NCBI GenBank assembly: GCA_013398055.1
Contig: VZRS01007666.1
Coordinates: forward strand, 62,001-126,000
DNA: 64,000 nt
Origin: Ifrita kowaldi
Lineage: Eukaryota; Chordata; Aves; Passeriformes; Cinclosomatidae
Reading direction: 5' to 3'
Within the stretch, counting starts at the first letter, position 1. Every line of letters begins with the position of its first letter. Under the pieces are notes generated by a model. It searched no databases. It saw only the letters and a list, made by a program, of their open reading frames with translations, and had not been told where the DNA came from. The position numbers and the translations under genes are program-made. Of this stretch, positions 50,853-64,000 are shown one piece after another.

Positions 50853-52219
50853 GAAGGTGCACCCCTGTCACTCTGTGGAAATACAGAGAGAAGTGGTTTT
50901 TGAAGAATTAAGTGTGTAAAGTGTTTTTGTAACATTTGACACTTACTCTACTTATCCTTAACAGAGGAAGAACAACACAGGATGTGGACTCCTACGATCC
51001 ATCTCAGCGCTGCCTGAATATAAATATCTGTGACAGGCTGCACCAGGATGCTTTAATGGCAGTTGTCAGAGCCATTTAAAATGGATTAGACCTTCTCAAT
51101 TTTTTCCCCTCGAATAATGAATATTTAGTGAGACTTTTAAAGCTGTTAGCTATTAATTATAGAACCTAAAAATATGATCGTGTTCAGTCAAGTAGGAATC
51201 AGCACATGACTGTATGCAAAAGTATGTTCCCTGTCTAGCTTTTGTGACATGGCTTACTACTTTACATTTGCTTTATAAATACGAGAAATGATTTTTTCAC
51301 GATGACAGCTGGTGATGAAGCAGGCGTGCCCTTGAAAGTTGTAAGCAGGCTGGGAATATTAACACGAAGGAGGGAAAAGGAGAGATTAATAGATAAATGT
51401 CCTGATACTTAAATAATGTATGATAAAATTAGGTTACCATAAATTTAGTTCCGTTGTAGATAATGATATTGTTCTGAGGCTAGAAATCCAAGTGTGGCAA
51501 TAGAAGGTTAATGTTTGCATTAATAAAAATGCAGACCATTGTCCTTTGCTGGTGTTGTTGCTGCTTTCTGCAGATAAGAAATCGCCTTTCTCTTTAAATT
51601 AGTTTATACTACCAAGAGTTACTTTTGCATATTGGAAATAAATAGGGTTATATTTCTACAGCTAAAATAGATGTTTCTACTGTTGAAATAAATGACTTAC
51701 TCCAACAGTGGAAAGCTGATTATACCACTGATAAAGAGGCCGTCAGTCAAATAATTCTCATTTATGTATTCAAAAATCTTAACTAATAGTGCAATGAAAA
51801 AAGCTCCAGTGGCTTTATTAAATTCTTGCTTTTCAGGGTGATTTTTTTTCTTTGTAGCTGGAAATCATCTTGTATTTGCAGCTTGCTGTCATTTCCCTGA
51901 GTAAAGTGTTAGAACAGAGTGAGCAAGCTTTGAGTCTTTGTTTTGGTTTAGTTACTCTGTCTTTTTGGTGTTGTGGTTTTTTTCTTTTCACTCAGGTTAT
52001 TCAAGTGGTGGGAATCCAGCTTGTGGGATCTAGTTTTAGCCTTTGCCGGTCTGTTCCTTTGGAAGGAATCTTATTTTTAGGAAAGAGCTTGGTGGTACCT
52101 CTGTGCTCCACAGAGAGCTGGCCCGCTGACCTCCTTCAGTGATCCATCTCAGGCCCTGCAGCCCATCCATCTCAGATTTCTTGGCCTGCCAGCTCCATGG
52201 GGAGCAGGAACTGCTCTTG
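50853..52219. other. Intron 2, non-coding block
   Basis: AT-rich intronic sequence; no exon, RNA gene or mobile element recognised. Confidence 0.5.
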
Positions 52220-52642
52220 CCCCATTTTCCAGGCTGAGGGATTGATTTCCTCCGTCATTGCCATGAGAAGTTAGACACAGAGCCAGCGTTAGTTTGGTGA
52301 GCTCCCCTTGGTCAGCAGGGACAGGGAGAAATGCCCGTGAATGCTGTTTGTCCTCTTCAAGCTCAGACTGAGATGAGTCTTCATTGAGACTTGCACAAAA
52401 TCACATCAGAAATGTCTGGTAGGCCATGTCCTACACTTGATTTTTGGTTTTTTGGGTTTTTTTTCCCCCTTCCTGTCGTGGTTTGATGTCCTGGCCATGG
52501 ATCTTCAGTTTGCTGTTGCCTGAGCTGGGGCTGTGACTGGAGCAACCCTTTTGCTGCATCTTCACCAAGGGTCAGCATCCAAAGAGTTCAAATTCTCCCT
52601 CCCAGCCCTTTTTATCCATCAGCCTTGCACGTCCTGTTCAGT
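52220..52642. repeat. Left copy of about 422-base tandem duplication
   Basis: From CCCCATTTTCCAGGCTGAGG to CACGTCCTGTTCAGT, this block is repeated almost exactly at 52644-53065. Differences are a few single bases (for example CCGTCATT against CCATCATT, CAGACTGAG against CAGATTGAG, TTCAGTTTG against TTCACTTTG) and one base of a T/C run. Confidence 0.97.
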
Positions 52643-52643
52643 N
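52643..52643. other. Single-N join between the duplicate copies
   Basis: A lone N sits exactly at the junction of the two copies. This suggests two contigs whose overlapping ends were placed side by side. Confidence 0.95.
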
Positions 52644-53065
52644 CCCCATTTCCCAGGCTGAGGGATTGATTTCCTCCATCATTGCCATGAGAAGTTAGAC
52701 ACAGAGCCAGCGTTAGTTTGGTGAGCTCCCCTTGGTCAGCAGGGACAGGGAGAAATGCCCGTGAATGCTGTTTGTCCTCTTCAAGCTCAGATTGAGATGA
52801 GTCTTCATTGAGACTTGCACAAAATCACATCAGAAATGTCTGGTAGGCCATGTCCTACACTTGATTTTTGGTTTTTTGGGTTTTTTTCCCCCTTCCTGTC
52901 GTGGTTTGATGTCCTGGCCATGGATCTTCACTTTGCTGTTGCCTGAGCTGGGGCTGTGACTGGAGCAACCCTTTTGCTGCATCTTCACCAAGGGTCAGCA
53001 TCCAAAGAGTTCAAATTCTCCCTCCCAGCCCTTTTTATCCATCAGCCTTGCACGTCCTGTTCAGT
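52644..53065. repeat. Right copy of about 422-base tandem duplication
   Basis: Near-identical to 52220-52642 and continuous with unique sequence after TTCAGT at 53065. The period is 424 including the N. See the finding on a false duplication. Confidence 0.97.
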
Positions 53066-56000
53066 GTAGGTCACCACCCTGGGAGTGGGTGATGACCCAG
53101 ACTGAGTCCCTTCCCAGATGTGAAGCCAAGGTTCTTGGATGTTGGTGGGAATGGGACTGGAGCCTTGCCTGACATTCCAGCAGAGCACCCTTTTAAATTC
53201 CTGAGAGCTATCACAGCTCCAGGGAGGGTGGGGGGTGACATTTTAAACTTGTCTTACATGGATTGGATTGCTTTTCTCAAGTAGCTTTTACTGTAAGAAG
53301 TGTGAGAAAATGAGAGCAGAGATCCTAGAGGAGAAATTTGATGGGCGAAGGAGGGGAAGAGAGCCCAAGAATTCATTCTGAGTCCACCTGTGTGCATGTG
53401 CATGCATTTATTTCTGCTTAGGCATTACATTCCTCAAAGTACTCTCAGTTGATAGCTCTGAGTGCCCTAATGATAATTGCATTTACACTAAATGTGGAGC
53501 AGCATCAATACTGATATACAAATAATTTAAATCTGCCAGCCAGCCGTCCTGACTAATCAAGTGGAGATTGCCCCCTGTCTCAGTCAGGAAAGACAGGGAA
53601 GAATTCATCTTCTTTAAGCAAGAGCTTAAAGAAGGGTGAATGTGGGTGGCCCTTCTCTTAAAGGTGTCCTTCTAGGAGAAAGGGTATGAAGAGGAACAAA
53701 CACTGGTGTGGGGTCTGGAGCATAACTTGCAGCACAAATGCTTAGTTTTTAAAAATGTAAGCAGTGATTGCATTTTTTCAGCTCTCAAACAGAAGCATCT
53801 CAGATTCCATCCCTTGATACAGTTATGCTAAAAAAATATATTTAATTGCTATTATGTTTAGAAGGAAAATAGGCTTTAACCTTGAGGTGCTGAAACAGCA
53901 GATAAGATACTGTGTTCAGGTAAGGATCTGTGACCTGTAACAGGTGTGAGGGGCTGCAGAAGTGACCTGCTTTTACTTCACAGCACAGAGTAGAGGGAAC
54001 CTTGCTGAGTGCTAATTAATTGTTGCTTTCATGCAAAATAACTTTTACCTTCAAATAGCCTTGAAAAGAGTTCTCCCAGTTTTGTCGTCTAGGAAAAGTT
54101 GATACTCACTTACAGTTTCATGAAATAGGATCTAACCCCGAGAACTGAGCTCTTTAACATTGTGGGGTTTGAACTGAAACAGGTTTGCTACTTTTTAAGC
54201 AAGCCATACAAAATTTAAAAGCAATCCTGTATTTTTCAGGGCATTATTGTGAAGGGTTTTTGGTGGTTTTTGTGGGTTTTTTTTTTTTTTTCCTTTTAGG
54301 GACTTTATTTTAACTATGGAAATAACTATTGCTTAAGTTGATTTTGTGTTTCTTCTGCATGCAGTATCTCTACTGAAATAGGAATATCCCCTGACCCTTT
54401 CACTGCTTGCACAGACTTTCCTTCTGGGATGGGATGTGGGGTGGGAACAGTGTTCTGGGGGAAGCTCATCTGTGCTGGGAAGGTGCACAAACACCTGTAG
54501 CACAGGTAGCACCATTCCTCTGGCACCTGGAGGGTCCCAGCTTCCCTCCAGGCGTGTGCCATGAGTAGCTGTGTGGGAGAACCCACGTTTGCATTTATTC
54601 ATCCCCCTGCACGGCGCATTTCATCCTGAGAAATGGAAACAGCTTTGTACAAAAGCAACCACCCACTCAAAATACATAAATAAGACTCTTGGATATGTAA
54701 CACTTTAAAATACAGCACAGGGGAGATTTCCAGGGAGTGTTTATTATGGTGACAGGTAGAACCGAGTGAGTAAAAGCCTCTCTTGGCTCTCAGTTCTGGA
54801 AGGTCCCCATTTGTGATTATAGTCGTGATGATAAAGCAATTAAATGCCAGTGAACATATATTTTCTATGGCTGTGAGGCTTCTGGCATAATTATATAATA
54901 AAAAAATGCCATTAAAGAGCAATAATGTTATTAGTGCATCACTTGGAAGAAGTGCACAGCTTGGATGCTAAGAGCACAGAACAACCAAAGCCCAAAACAA
55001 GCCCTGATGTCCCCAGGTGTGGAACTCAGAACAGAAACCTGCTCTGTGCCTGTTGCTGTATGTACAAGATACTCTGATGCACCAAAAAATATTTGCACCT
55101 CCAACTGGCCAAATCCTTTTTGCTTTGAATCCTTTTAGCTTAAAAAATCTAAACTTCAGGTTGGGTATAGTCAATTAAAAGCCACAAGACATGTCAAGCA
55201 GTAACTTCTGGGTCCTGACTCACATCACCTCATTCAGTAAAACTTGTGAGATTAAACCTTGCAAAAATGTGGAAATACATTCCTGTAGTGCAAAGCCTGA
55301 TTTATTAAAAATTCTGTGTGGATGTGTATCTCTGTTTTTAGATTTTATACATCCAGTCACAGGCACAATCCTGTTTGCATCCACCAAGATGTGCTATGTT
55401 GTTAATGAATGACCTGAAGGCTGCTTTGGTCTCATTGGTCCATGGCCTGGCTCATCATTTTTCAGTGCTCTGAGAGTTAGATTAAGGCAGCAGACCTAGG
55501 ATTCCTAATTCCATTTAATCAAACAGATCGAAGAGTTCTTGTTTCATAACTTGCATTGTATTTCCTGCTTTTAACATTAAGGTAATTAATTTGCTCTAAA
55601 CAGTATTGATGAAAATCTTCCAGAGGTAGAAGCATTTCAGTAACAGCTGAAACTAGTTATGTAATAGATCTATGAAATATAAAATGTGTATCAAGATCTA
55701 TCTGAAGGAAAAATGTTACAAAATTCATCTTTTCTGGTTTGATACCTGAGACCATGGATTGATCCATGGCCTGGGTCACTGCTTGCTCAGTATCACTGTG
55801 CTTTTGTACAAGGGAAGGGCACTCAGGGATGTCAGGGCTGGGAAGCGACTCTGAACAGATGCCCAGAAGGTCAGGCTGTGACTCCTGGCCATAAACTCCA
55901 AATCACCTCTGGAAACTTAATATTACCCTGTGTGAGAGGGGTTAGAATGCTTATGAAGGAGGTCAGGCATGCCCTCAAACATAATAGGTTTGCTTACAGT

Positions 56001-59000
56001 CTTTTTGAAGTTAGGATTTAAAAATCTATTATTTAAAAAAAGGCAAGAAACAAATTACAGCTGTAATGTTTTGTTTTCACGGGTGGCAAAGTGCCTTTTC
56101 AGAAATATTTATTTTAGGATGAAACCCACTGCCATCCAAGTGAGTGCACGTGTTTATTTCTTTTGTCTGAAATGTTTTTGGATGTTTGAGAGTAACACAA
56201 AATTACAGCACAAAAAGACTGCAAAGAGTTAGAACAATCTGTCATTAATCTGTCTCAAAAGTCCAGATAATTTTTTTGTGGGAAAGGTGATTTTGCTCAG
56301 TTCCTCACTGTATCCCCAGCCCTTCCACTGCGTGTGGAGCCTGGGATTGTTTCACCACTGAGCAGAGAATGTGCTGCCCCTAATCCAGGGGTCTGAGCAA
56401 ACTCCTTGTCAAGGAAAACCATTACAGACCCATCAGGGACACTCCAGCCCAGCCTGTGGAGAGGATAGTGAGCTCTGTGTGGGTTTGGAATAGGGGTGGA
56501 TGCTCCTAGCTTGGGTTTTTGACAAGCCCAGGGCAAGCACCAGCTTTATTTAGACAGCACTCACTCTCACATGTAATGAGCCCTTTAATTAGGTTTTCAC
56601 AATGTGACAAAAAAATGTCTCATCAAAATATTTATAGTTGGGTTTTGATTTAAGTCTTCATTTCATATATAAAACAAAACTTGTCATCTGAGGTAAAGCA
56701 TCTGGCAAGCTGGTAAGTGTTAGCTCATGAATCGAGCGTGACTATTCTGGGCCTGGGGAGTCACTCAGATGTAGTAGGGATGCATCTAAGGAGGGATGTG
56801 GATAAAAAGAGGATGTCAAGTTTAGGGTGTGATATTTTATTTTTTTCCTTTTTTTTTTTTTTCTCCTTAATGTTTTATTCAGGCCAGCAGGTTTATACAC
56901 AGCTCATCCTGCTGCTTTTCCAGGGTTTGTTTAGAGTTGATAGGTGCCCATGGGAGCATCCTGGTAGCTTGTGGATGGCACTTATGGAAATTACACTTGT
57001 GAGGTGGGCTCTCTTAGGGCAGTGGAGATCACAGGTACACAAACTTGTAATTTGGTTCCTTCCAAATTAGTGGTCCTGCAATGTTGGGGAAAATGTAGGG
57101 TTCTTAATTGTTTAGGGTTTGAAATCTTGTTCGTTTAAGCTGGTGGCAAAAGTTAGCAGAGGGAGAGGGCAAAGAAATGTGCTGTGAAGTTAAAGTTGAG
57201 GAGCAGCCTGTGGGGACCAGCTCTGGGCCCCCCAGGCTGTGTCCCCTGCTCCAGCTGCTTGGATCCAGCAGGTCCCCAATAAGTGCTGGAAGTCCTGGAA
57301 AAGCAGAGACCTCCTTGGGCTTGGTGTTTGGGGAGGGAGGGGAAGTGCTCATTTTCCTCTGGAGTTTCCCCAGACCGATTTTGCATTTTGAAATGGAGCA
57401 GATACCAACTGTATGGTTAGTTTTAATTTTGGTGGAAAAGTTTGCCAGTGTTTCTGCTTTTTAATTTTTTTAGCATTATTTGTAAACCCTTGCCAAAGAG
57501 CCTCTCTCTCCCATAGCAACTCTTTTAAGAGAATTTCTTTGATCTGTTGTCTTATCTAAGATTATGGCTAATTACTCAATAAAGAACTTTTTTTCCGAGG
57601 TCTTTTTTCCCCCCCTTTTAAGTATCATCTCATGGGGTGAAATTTCTTCCTCTTTTGATTTTGCACCATCACAACTGAGCTTTCATCAAGACGTGTCTCA
57701 GAATCTGAAGGGAGCAGTTAGTGCGAAACGAAGCCTTTAGATTTTCCCTTTCCTTTTTATGCTAAAGCTGAAAGATGAAGCATATGGAAAAGAAAATAGC
57801 ATTAAATCTCCCACTCCAAAAAGAAAAGCACTGAGGATCTGGCCACTGCAGGAGAGGTTTGAGCTGCATGCTTCATTTACTACTTTGTGCAGACATAACA
57901 AAGAATTTACTTTAGTCCCCGTGGTACTCACACAACCTATTGCATGGCAGGCAGAGGGAGAGCAATGAGCCTTGTGTTACAGTACAGCAGCAAGCTGGGG
58001 ATTCAGGTGGTTTAAAGACAAATGTTTCCTTAATAATCTCATTGTATAGACCTAGTTCCTTTTCGGTTTATGTTTCCCAGTTCTGAAAAAGGAGCTTTTG
58101 AGCGTTGTGCAAATAGTTTTGTTTGAATGAATCGTACAATGGGGCCAGTAGCAGAAATTTTATTTAATAATTCAGAAAAGAAAAAAGAAAAGCAAAACCA
58201 AGGAAGTTCTGTCAGAGGAGATCTGTCTTTTAACAAACACAAGGCAGAGGGGGAAATGTCAGAGACCTCGAGTCAGATCTCTCTTGGTATTTGTGAACTA
58301 GTTCTGTTAAGGACGGAAAAATGCTGGCATGTTGCTTAGTCTGAACTAAATTTTGGATTTGAGATTTTGTGATTTTGATATGTTATGAGCCTCTTGGAAA
58401 AATCTCAAAGATGAAAAGTTCCCAAAAGGGGCTTTCCCTGTTAAGGAGGAAGTGAGGGAAACGTGTAAGATTCCAATCTAAACCCGACCTTAATACCCCG
58501 GAGCATGGAAATGCAGAGTGTGGCTCATCATTGCCATGTAGCACTGTGCTGTTAGGCCACAAAACACAGCACTGCCACTGAAGTAATGGGAGTAGATAAA
58601 AAGGCTGCTTAAAAGGCAGAGGTTTTTGTGTGCACACATCTCCTTATACTGACAAGTGGGAAAATATTGAAAAGCGCTGGAGCATTTAATTGAGTTTGTG
58701 CAGAATGTCCAGGTGTGTATGGCTGGGCTGTGGGGGCAATTTGAGTGTTTGTGCCTGCAAATGGAGTGGGCCCAGCTCTGTTTCAGGTTGGTTTTGTGCT
58801 GGGTTTTTGGTGTTAGAAAGGCCAGATAAAGAACCTGCTGCTGTCTCACCCCTGCCCCAAGAACCACACCAGTTTGCATGATTTTTTTTTTTTTTTAATG
58901 AAACATCTATTCAGACTTAAAAAGTAGCAAGGAGATAAAAATGGATTTGTCTATATCCCCTTGAGAAGAAAGAACGATGGAAATAAGGGAAGCTTAATTA

Positions 59001-59512
59001 AAAACAAAAGCCAAACGGATTCAGCTTTTCTCCTGCCCAGGCTACAAGCATACCTTGGGTCAAGGTGGGTTTTTGGGAGGGAACGTTAGTTAATTCATAC
59101 ACAGATGGGGTCAGTAAATACTGAAGATAAAAGGAAGTTATTTTAAAGCTCATGTTCATTCTCTAATCTAGAAATCCTCTGTAAAATAAATAATGAAAGT
59201 TTTATTTTCTTTGTATTCTGGCAGTTCTGAGTAGGCAGTGTTGCATCAAGAGCTTTTCAGCCTGTTCTAAGGAGACAAAGCTTGAGTGTCCCTTGTCTCT
59301 TTCCCTGACTTCCCAGGAACTTTTCAACTAGCTGGGCAGCTTCACTACCCTGTTACAGGTTTTTCTGGCAAGAAGTAGAAGTGTCAAAAATAATAAAGTA
59401 CCTGCAAGGGTTATAGGTGGGCATAAGAGGAAAATGCTTCTAGGGAAAAGTCTTTAACAATCTCATACCTTGTTTGACACTGGAGCATTGAGGCAGCAGC
59501 CAAAACCTTATT

Positions 59513-59547
59513 AAAAAAAAAAAAACAAAAAAACAAACAAACAAAAA
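59513..59547. repeat. A-rich (AAAC)n low-complexity tract
   Basis: A long A run interrupted by single C bases, passing into AAAC units. Confidence 0.85.
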
Positions 59548-61194
59548 TCCCCTTCTCTGACCAGAGGAATTGTTGTTTTAACTCATGTTAAAATAATATG
59601 TTGGCATTCCATATGTAGGTTCTGCAGTGCAGAATATGGAAATGATTGAGTTCAGTATTGTCTTGTCACAGCAATGCTGTGATTTTACCAGCAGCTAAAT
59701 CTACTCCCAGGGCTGCTCTCTGATCTGAAATGGCAACATGCTTCTTAATTTATATGAAGTTCTCTTTTAAATTTCCACACAATTTGATCACCTGAAGAGA
59801 TCCTTTTCTCAGAGGGGATATTGAGGTAGACTTTTGGTCTTGCCCAGTCCTTCTTTGTAATATTAGCACTTAATTAGTTGTGTCTGTGTTTCAGGAAAAA
59901 GAATTGAAAAGCTGATGAATGAAATGAACAGAAAACCAGGTGTGGAATGTCCTTTGTGGGCAGAGAGGCATTCATGGTATTTAAATTGTAAAGGAATTTT
60001 TCTGGAATAGAATAATGATTGCTGTCAGCTGACATCACTTCATTATTCAGAGGACTCTGCTATTCCTATCAGGCTTATTTCTTAAAATTTTACTGTTTTC
60101 TTGCATATTATTAGAAGCCAGTCCTGTTTATTGGGGTCTCTGGGGTTGCCTGAGATCTTGGAGGTGTTGCTTTACTCAGACTGAAAAAAGCCACAAGTCT
60201 AAGCATAAGGACTTTCAAACCTAATTGTTGCTGAAGTGTGTGTTTGCAGAGTGAGACCTGGTGAATAAAGGCTCCTACCCCTCAGGGAGTGACTTTGTGA
60301 CAGGAATGGGGTCAGGATTTAGCAGAGCCTAGGGCTGGGTGGCCACCAAGCCTGAGCCAGGTGGTGTGGCAGGAGAGCATCTGTCCCTGATGCAGAACTT
60401 CTCCTGGTTGAACGTCTTGAAGCACATGTTGGTAATACGTGTGGAAAAATCAGTTTCATTTTTGAACTTAACCAGATTAAAGACAATCTAAACTTACAGT
60501 TGGCTTCAGTGAAAAGATTGCCTCTTTAATTGTACCCATTTTTAGCAAGTGAAATGTGCGTTTGCCTGTTTAGCCCAGTTTCAGGGAGACACCTTCATAT
60601 GTGAAAATGAAGCTGCATCCCAAACAGTTCTGTGGACCATTGTGTTGTGTTTTCTAGATTAAATACTGAAATTGTTTGGGTTTTTTTGTTGGGCAGCTGG
60701 TGTTTTTTCCAGGCTAGACTGCAGTTTAAATCTTTGGTTTATGACCCTTTGCAACAAGAAGGTTAAATGTCAGAGGCCTGATTTCTTGCATAACTTTTGA
60801 AGAACTGCTTGCAAAAAACGTGTATTGATTTTAAGCCTCCTATTCCTGAAACTTCCCAGAGTGGTCTTTGGCTCTGAGAATTTCTCACTTGTGACCACCA
60901 GGGTTTCCTTCCTCTGCTGTAATACCATTATCAACCTGTGGGTTAACTCCACTAAAAGATAAAGAGTTGAGCTGTGGTGGCATCAAGACTGTGGTTCAAA
61001 TGTGACAGACTGTGCCAGGAACCTGCCTGAGCTCAGCAAAACCACCTCAATTTGTTTATTCAGTTTTCCAAGAAAAAGACTAAATATGGTTATTTCCTCC
61101 CAAATCATAACTTGCATCTGACATACAATTTCTTCTGATTTTAAGCTCAAATGCGTGGCCAGAGACAATCCAGGCTGTGGGCTGCTAGAGCAGC

Positions 61195-61450
61195 AGCTTT
61201 AGATGTCGTGAAAAGCGCTTAATAAAGCGATTATGGAAAGGAAATGCGAACTGCACCTGAATTCTGATGACACCCCGTGGTTTCTGTTGTGACGGTCGCG
61301 GTGGCAGCCGGCACAGACACTCCTCTGCCTGATTGTGAGCTGCAGGAAGCTGCTGTTCTCATTTATCTGCGTGCCACCAAGTTTCCCACAAACACTCCAC
61401 ACCTGTGCGAGCTTGTTCAATAACTGAAAATTAGTTAAAGCCAGCTGTTG
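61195..61450. promoter_or_regulatory. Candidate regulatory block with retained CpGs
   Basis: Many CpGs are kept here in a CpG-poor intron: GATGTCGTG, AAAGCGCTT, AAAGCGATT, AATGCGAAC, CCCCGTGG, GACGGTCGCGGTGG, AGCCGGC, CTGCGTGCC and TGTGCGAGC. The sequence is not a simple repeat and has no splice-flanked reading frame. Constraint or low methylation at an enhancer is the likeliest explanation, but this is inference. Confidence 0.32.
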
Positions 61451-64000
61451 GGCTAAGGAAAGGCACTTTGTCATCCTGCCTTTATTTTTGTCATGTTATG
61501 GTGGGAGCTTTCTTCAGGCAGCTACTGAGGAAATATGTCAAAACCAAAAGGTGTTCAGCGTGAGCACTCAGGAGTTTGGGGAGGTTTTTCAAGGAAGGGA
61601 AAATACATCACCTTTGTGGAGATGGCCGTGTGCTCTGTATTTAAATACAGGTACCTGTATTTATTATACCTGCCAGAGGAGTTACAGCAGCCTGGGCACT
61701 GCTGATTTGGAGTAGGAATTTCACTTATACACGTGCTTAGGGCACAAGGAATTTTTCAGCAAAAAGAAGCTCGTTCTGATGGTTAGCAGGAGCTTTGTCT
61801 CAGCCCACTTCTGACAAAACTGTTCTTTGTTTTGCTCCCTAATTTTGGCTGCTGAGGTCTCAAAAGGTAACTGTTTAATTTAGATTAAAGTTAGCTAAGG
61901 GGAAGGCTTCTCTTGCCATTCCTGTTCAGGCATCACTGTGGCATTTCTGAATTCCCTGAAGTATTTCAGAGAACCCCTATTTACTTGCCCTTGCTCTTAG
62001 AAAATTGCTGCTTCACAGACAGAGCAGTTGGTCCTGTGAGTCATCAGAATATTTTTTTGATGACCTTTTTTTTTTTTTTTGCTCTGATTTCAAGCATGGC
62101 TGGAGGTTGAAGCAACTCCTATTGAGTGGTGAAAACAAGGCCTCAAATAAGCTCCAGAACTGCTGATTGCATTGATTGTTTGGAACCTTTTAACAATGAT
62201 GTTTTACCACAAATATAATGAAGACTTTCTTTTTTTACTTCACATTAAGTCTTTTAATTAGAGGACAAAATTTAGTTGCTACGTGTAACTTACTGTACCA
62301 CAAGCTGTGCTGGAGTTAATACTGTATTAAACCAGTAACTGTTTCATTAACTGTATTAACAGACCCATAATCAGAGCATGGAAGTTTGATGTCTTCCTTT
62401 TAATATCACTGCATTCCAGCTTTGTTTACAGCTTTATTGCCATAGCTGGTGTGTCAGCAGGTATTCTTACTTTATAGCATGCAGACCTTTTAATTGCCCT
62501 CATTGTTGAGAAATTAATTTCTATTGAATTTGGAGAAGTGATAGCTGCTGAAGCGTGTAATCAGGTTGGGATGTATTTTGCAAGCACGAGCCCACGGCCC
62601 CTGCTGTGACAGCTGCTGGGCCACCTTTGTGTCTTGCTGTGTGCTGCAGAGATATGGACATGGTGAACATCAAGAAGAAAGAAAGATGCTGGCTGGGTGT
62701 CCAAGCTTTGCTCCTGCATTTGATGAGTAATTAGGTGATGTTAATGCTGTTGTGGTGGTTGAGATTACTCTTCCACTGAATGAAAGTAAACACCTATTTA
62801 TCCTGCAGCAGGGTTGAACTCTGTGGGTTTATCTCCCCCCAAAATTACTTTTCCGGAATGAAATTTCTAGTGCTGAGTCATATTTTTTGAGATTTTTTTT
62901 TTCCCCCCTCTCCTTCATTTGAATTTGTACATTAAATGGTTATTTGGTTTTTTTGGAGCACGCAATGTTGTATTGCTGTGTGTACCTCAAAAGTGAATCC
63001 CCCACCTGCTGTTGGTCAAGGACAGTTCTCCACCTGAGTCAGACAGTCAGAGCTGTTGTATTTCACTTTTGGGTCCAAACCCCTTGAATTTGGATGACTG
63101 CTGATACCATTTGTAGCACTGTGACTGGTTAGTGTAATGGCATTCCATAAAACTGAAAGTGCCTGGGAGATACCAGTGATTAAGATGTTTGTGTGAGTCT
63201 TTTCTAGGAAATGACTTAAGAAGGGATCTGAATAATTGGCTATAAATACCTAAAGAATCCAAGAGGCTTGGGAGAGTAGTCATGGGTGACTGGAAAGGCA
63301 CACTGATAAGTTTTTCCAGGCGACTTTGTAGCTGATGAATAGGTGCCCTATGATAAAAACTTGCTGGATTTTGAACTTGGTAAAAACCTAAGTTCTCTGG
63401 GACACCGTGGGGAATATACACTCGGTTAATCTTTATTCCTTCTCTTTTGCATTGAATATGTAGGAGTTCTGGGAGCCAGCGTTCACAGTAATTCATCAGC
63501 TTTTCCATTTGATTTCATGGAGCCTGGCTGTGTGACTGTCAGCAGATCCCCTGCCACCCTCTCCCGTGGGGTGACCTGGCTGAGTGCTCTGCTCTGGGTC
63601 ACTTTCCTGCTGCTTCTGGAACTTGTGGGGGCTCAGCAGAGGGGATCAGCGACTCTCAGGCACCACTGAGAAGGATTTTTGTCTCAACCCACAAATTTTT
63701 CTCACTGTTACTCCGTGGATTCTCTCCCCCATCCCGCTGGGGGAGTCTGAGCTGCGGCCGGGGTTAAACCACGCCACGCTGGGAAGATTGTTAATCTCCT
63801 TCACCCATTGCTGCTGTTCTGCCTTCTGTCATTGATAAAACCTCACTTTAATACCAGAGACAGGGAAATAACCCCCCAAAATGCTTTACTATCTCTGGAG
63901 GAAATAGGGGTTTTATTTTCTGTATAAACACTGAAGAACTGTGTGCACTGCCACTGCGAGCACCACCTGTAGTTAAATGGCTGTTGTTTCTGCAGAGAAC

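Larger units (their letters stand above)
3734..64000 (+). other. CDH4: CDH4 intron 2 (beginning; runs past the window end)
   Basis: From the GTAAGT donor to the end of the window I find no further CDH4 exon. In particular there is no frame encoding the remainder of the prodomain or any cadherin repeat with DXNDN or LDRE motifs. Classical cadherin genes are known for a very long intron 2, and in E-cadherin that intron carries regulatory elements, so a 60-kb exon-free stretch is expected. All open frames here are under about 175 codons, lack recognisable domains and fit chance. The intron is poor in mobile elements, with only a handful of short CR1 pieces. Confidence 0.85.
53066..64000. other. 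Intron 2, last block in the window
   Basis: Eleven kilobases with no exon or clear mobile element. It holds an A-rich (AAAC)n tract at 59513-59547 and several T runs (54277-54291, 56850-56862, 62068-62080). The 153-codon minus-strand frame at 63047-63508 has no recognisable domain and is about what chance gives in a window of this size. Confidence 0.5.

Noticed and set aside
63047..63508. 153-codon minus-strand open frame
   Set aside because: Checked for resemblance to retroviral, CR1 or zinc-finger proteins and found none that I can defend; length compatible with chance.
1..64000. CRISPR arrays, operons, prophage or other prokaryotic systems
   Set aside because: No regularly spaced repeats and no dense coding; splice signals, CR1 elements and a cadherin exon show this is bird nuclear DNA.

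Overview
This is a stretch of vertebrate nuclear DNA, almost certainly from a passerine bird. It is AT-rich, nearly all non-coding, and littered with short 3' ends of CR1 LINEs. It also carries a SINE with a tRNA-Ile-like head and a CR1-like tail, which is the TguSINE1 architecture known from songbirds. No prokaryotic, viral or organellar gene organisation is visible.

The only protein-coding sequence I can support is one exon on the + strand, 3622-3733. It has a clean polypyrimidine/AG acceptor and an AAAG|GTAAGT donor. It encodes 37 codons plus one base from the start of the R-cadherin (CDH4) prodomain and matches the chicken protein as I remember it almost residue for residue. It corresponds to exon 2 of the gene. 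Bases 1-3621 are therefore 5' flank, exon 1 and/or intron 1, and everything from 3734 to the end is the beginning of the very long intron 2 typical of classical cadherins. The next exon (rest of the prodomain) is not in the window.

Layout: 1-1227, AT-rich, with an octamer-bearing block at 375-545. 1228-1580, a CR1 tail split by a tRNA-Ile/CR1 SINE on the opposite strand. 1600-2970, a CpG-rich region with a trinucleotide repeat and a 57-base gap, the best place in the window for the CDH4 promoter and signal-peptide exon, neither of which can be read. 3622-3733, CDH4 exon 2. 3734-64000, intron 2 with sparse CR1 fragments (10.3, 14.8, 26.7, 44.1, 48.1, 50.7 kb), simple repeats, two gaps flanked by near-identical duplicated sequence (21.4 and 52.6 kb, probably assembly artefacts), and several blocks that look like conserved regulatory DNA by composition and motif content only.

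I found no new multi-gene system. The points most worth a second look are how the CDH4 N-terminus is encoded upstream of exon 2 (hidden exon 1, an in-phase alternative leader, or intron read-through giving a signal-peptide-like leader), the two false-duplication candidates, the nested SINE as a phylogenetic marker, and the candidate intronic enhancers.
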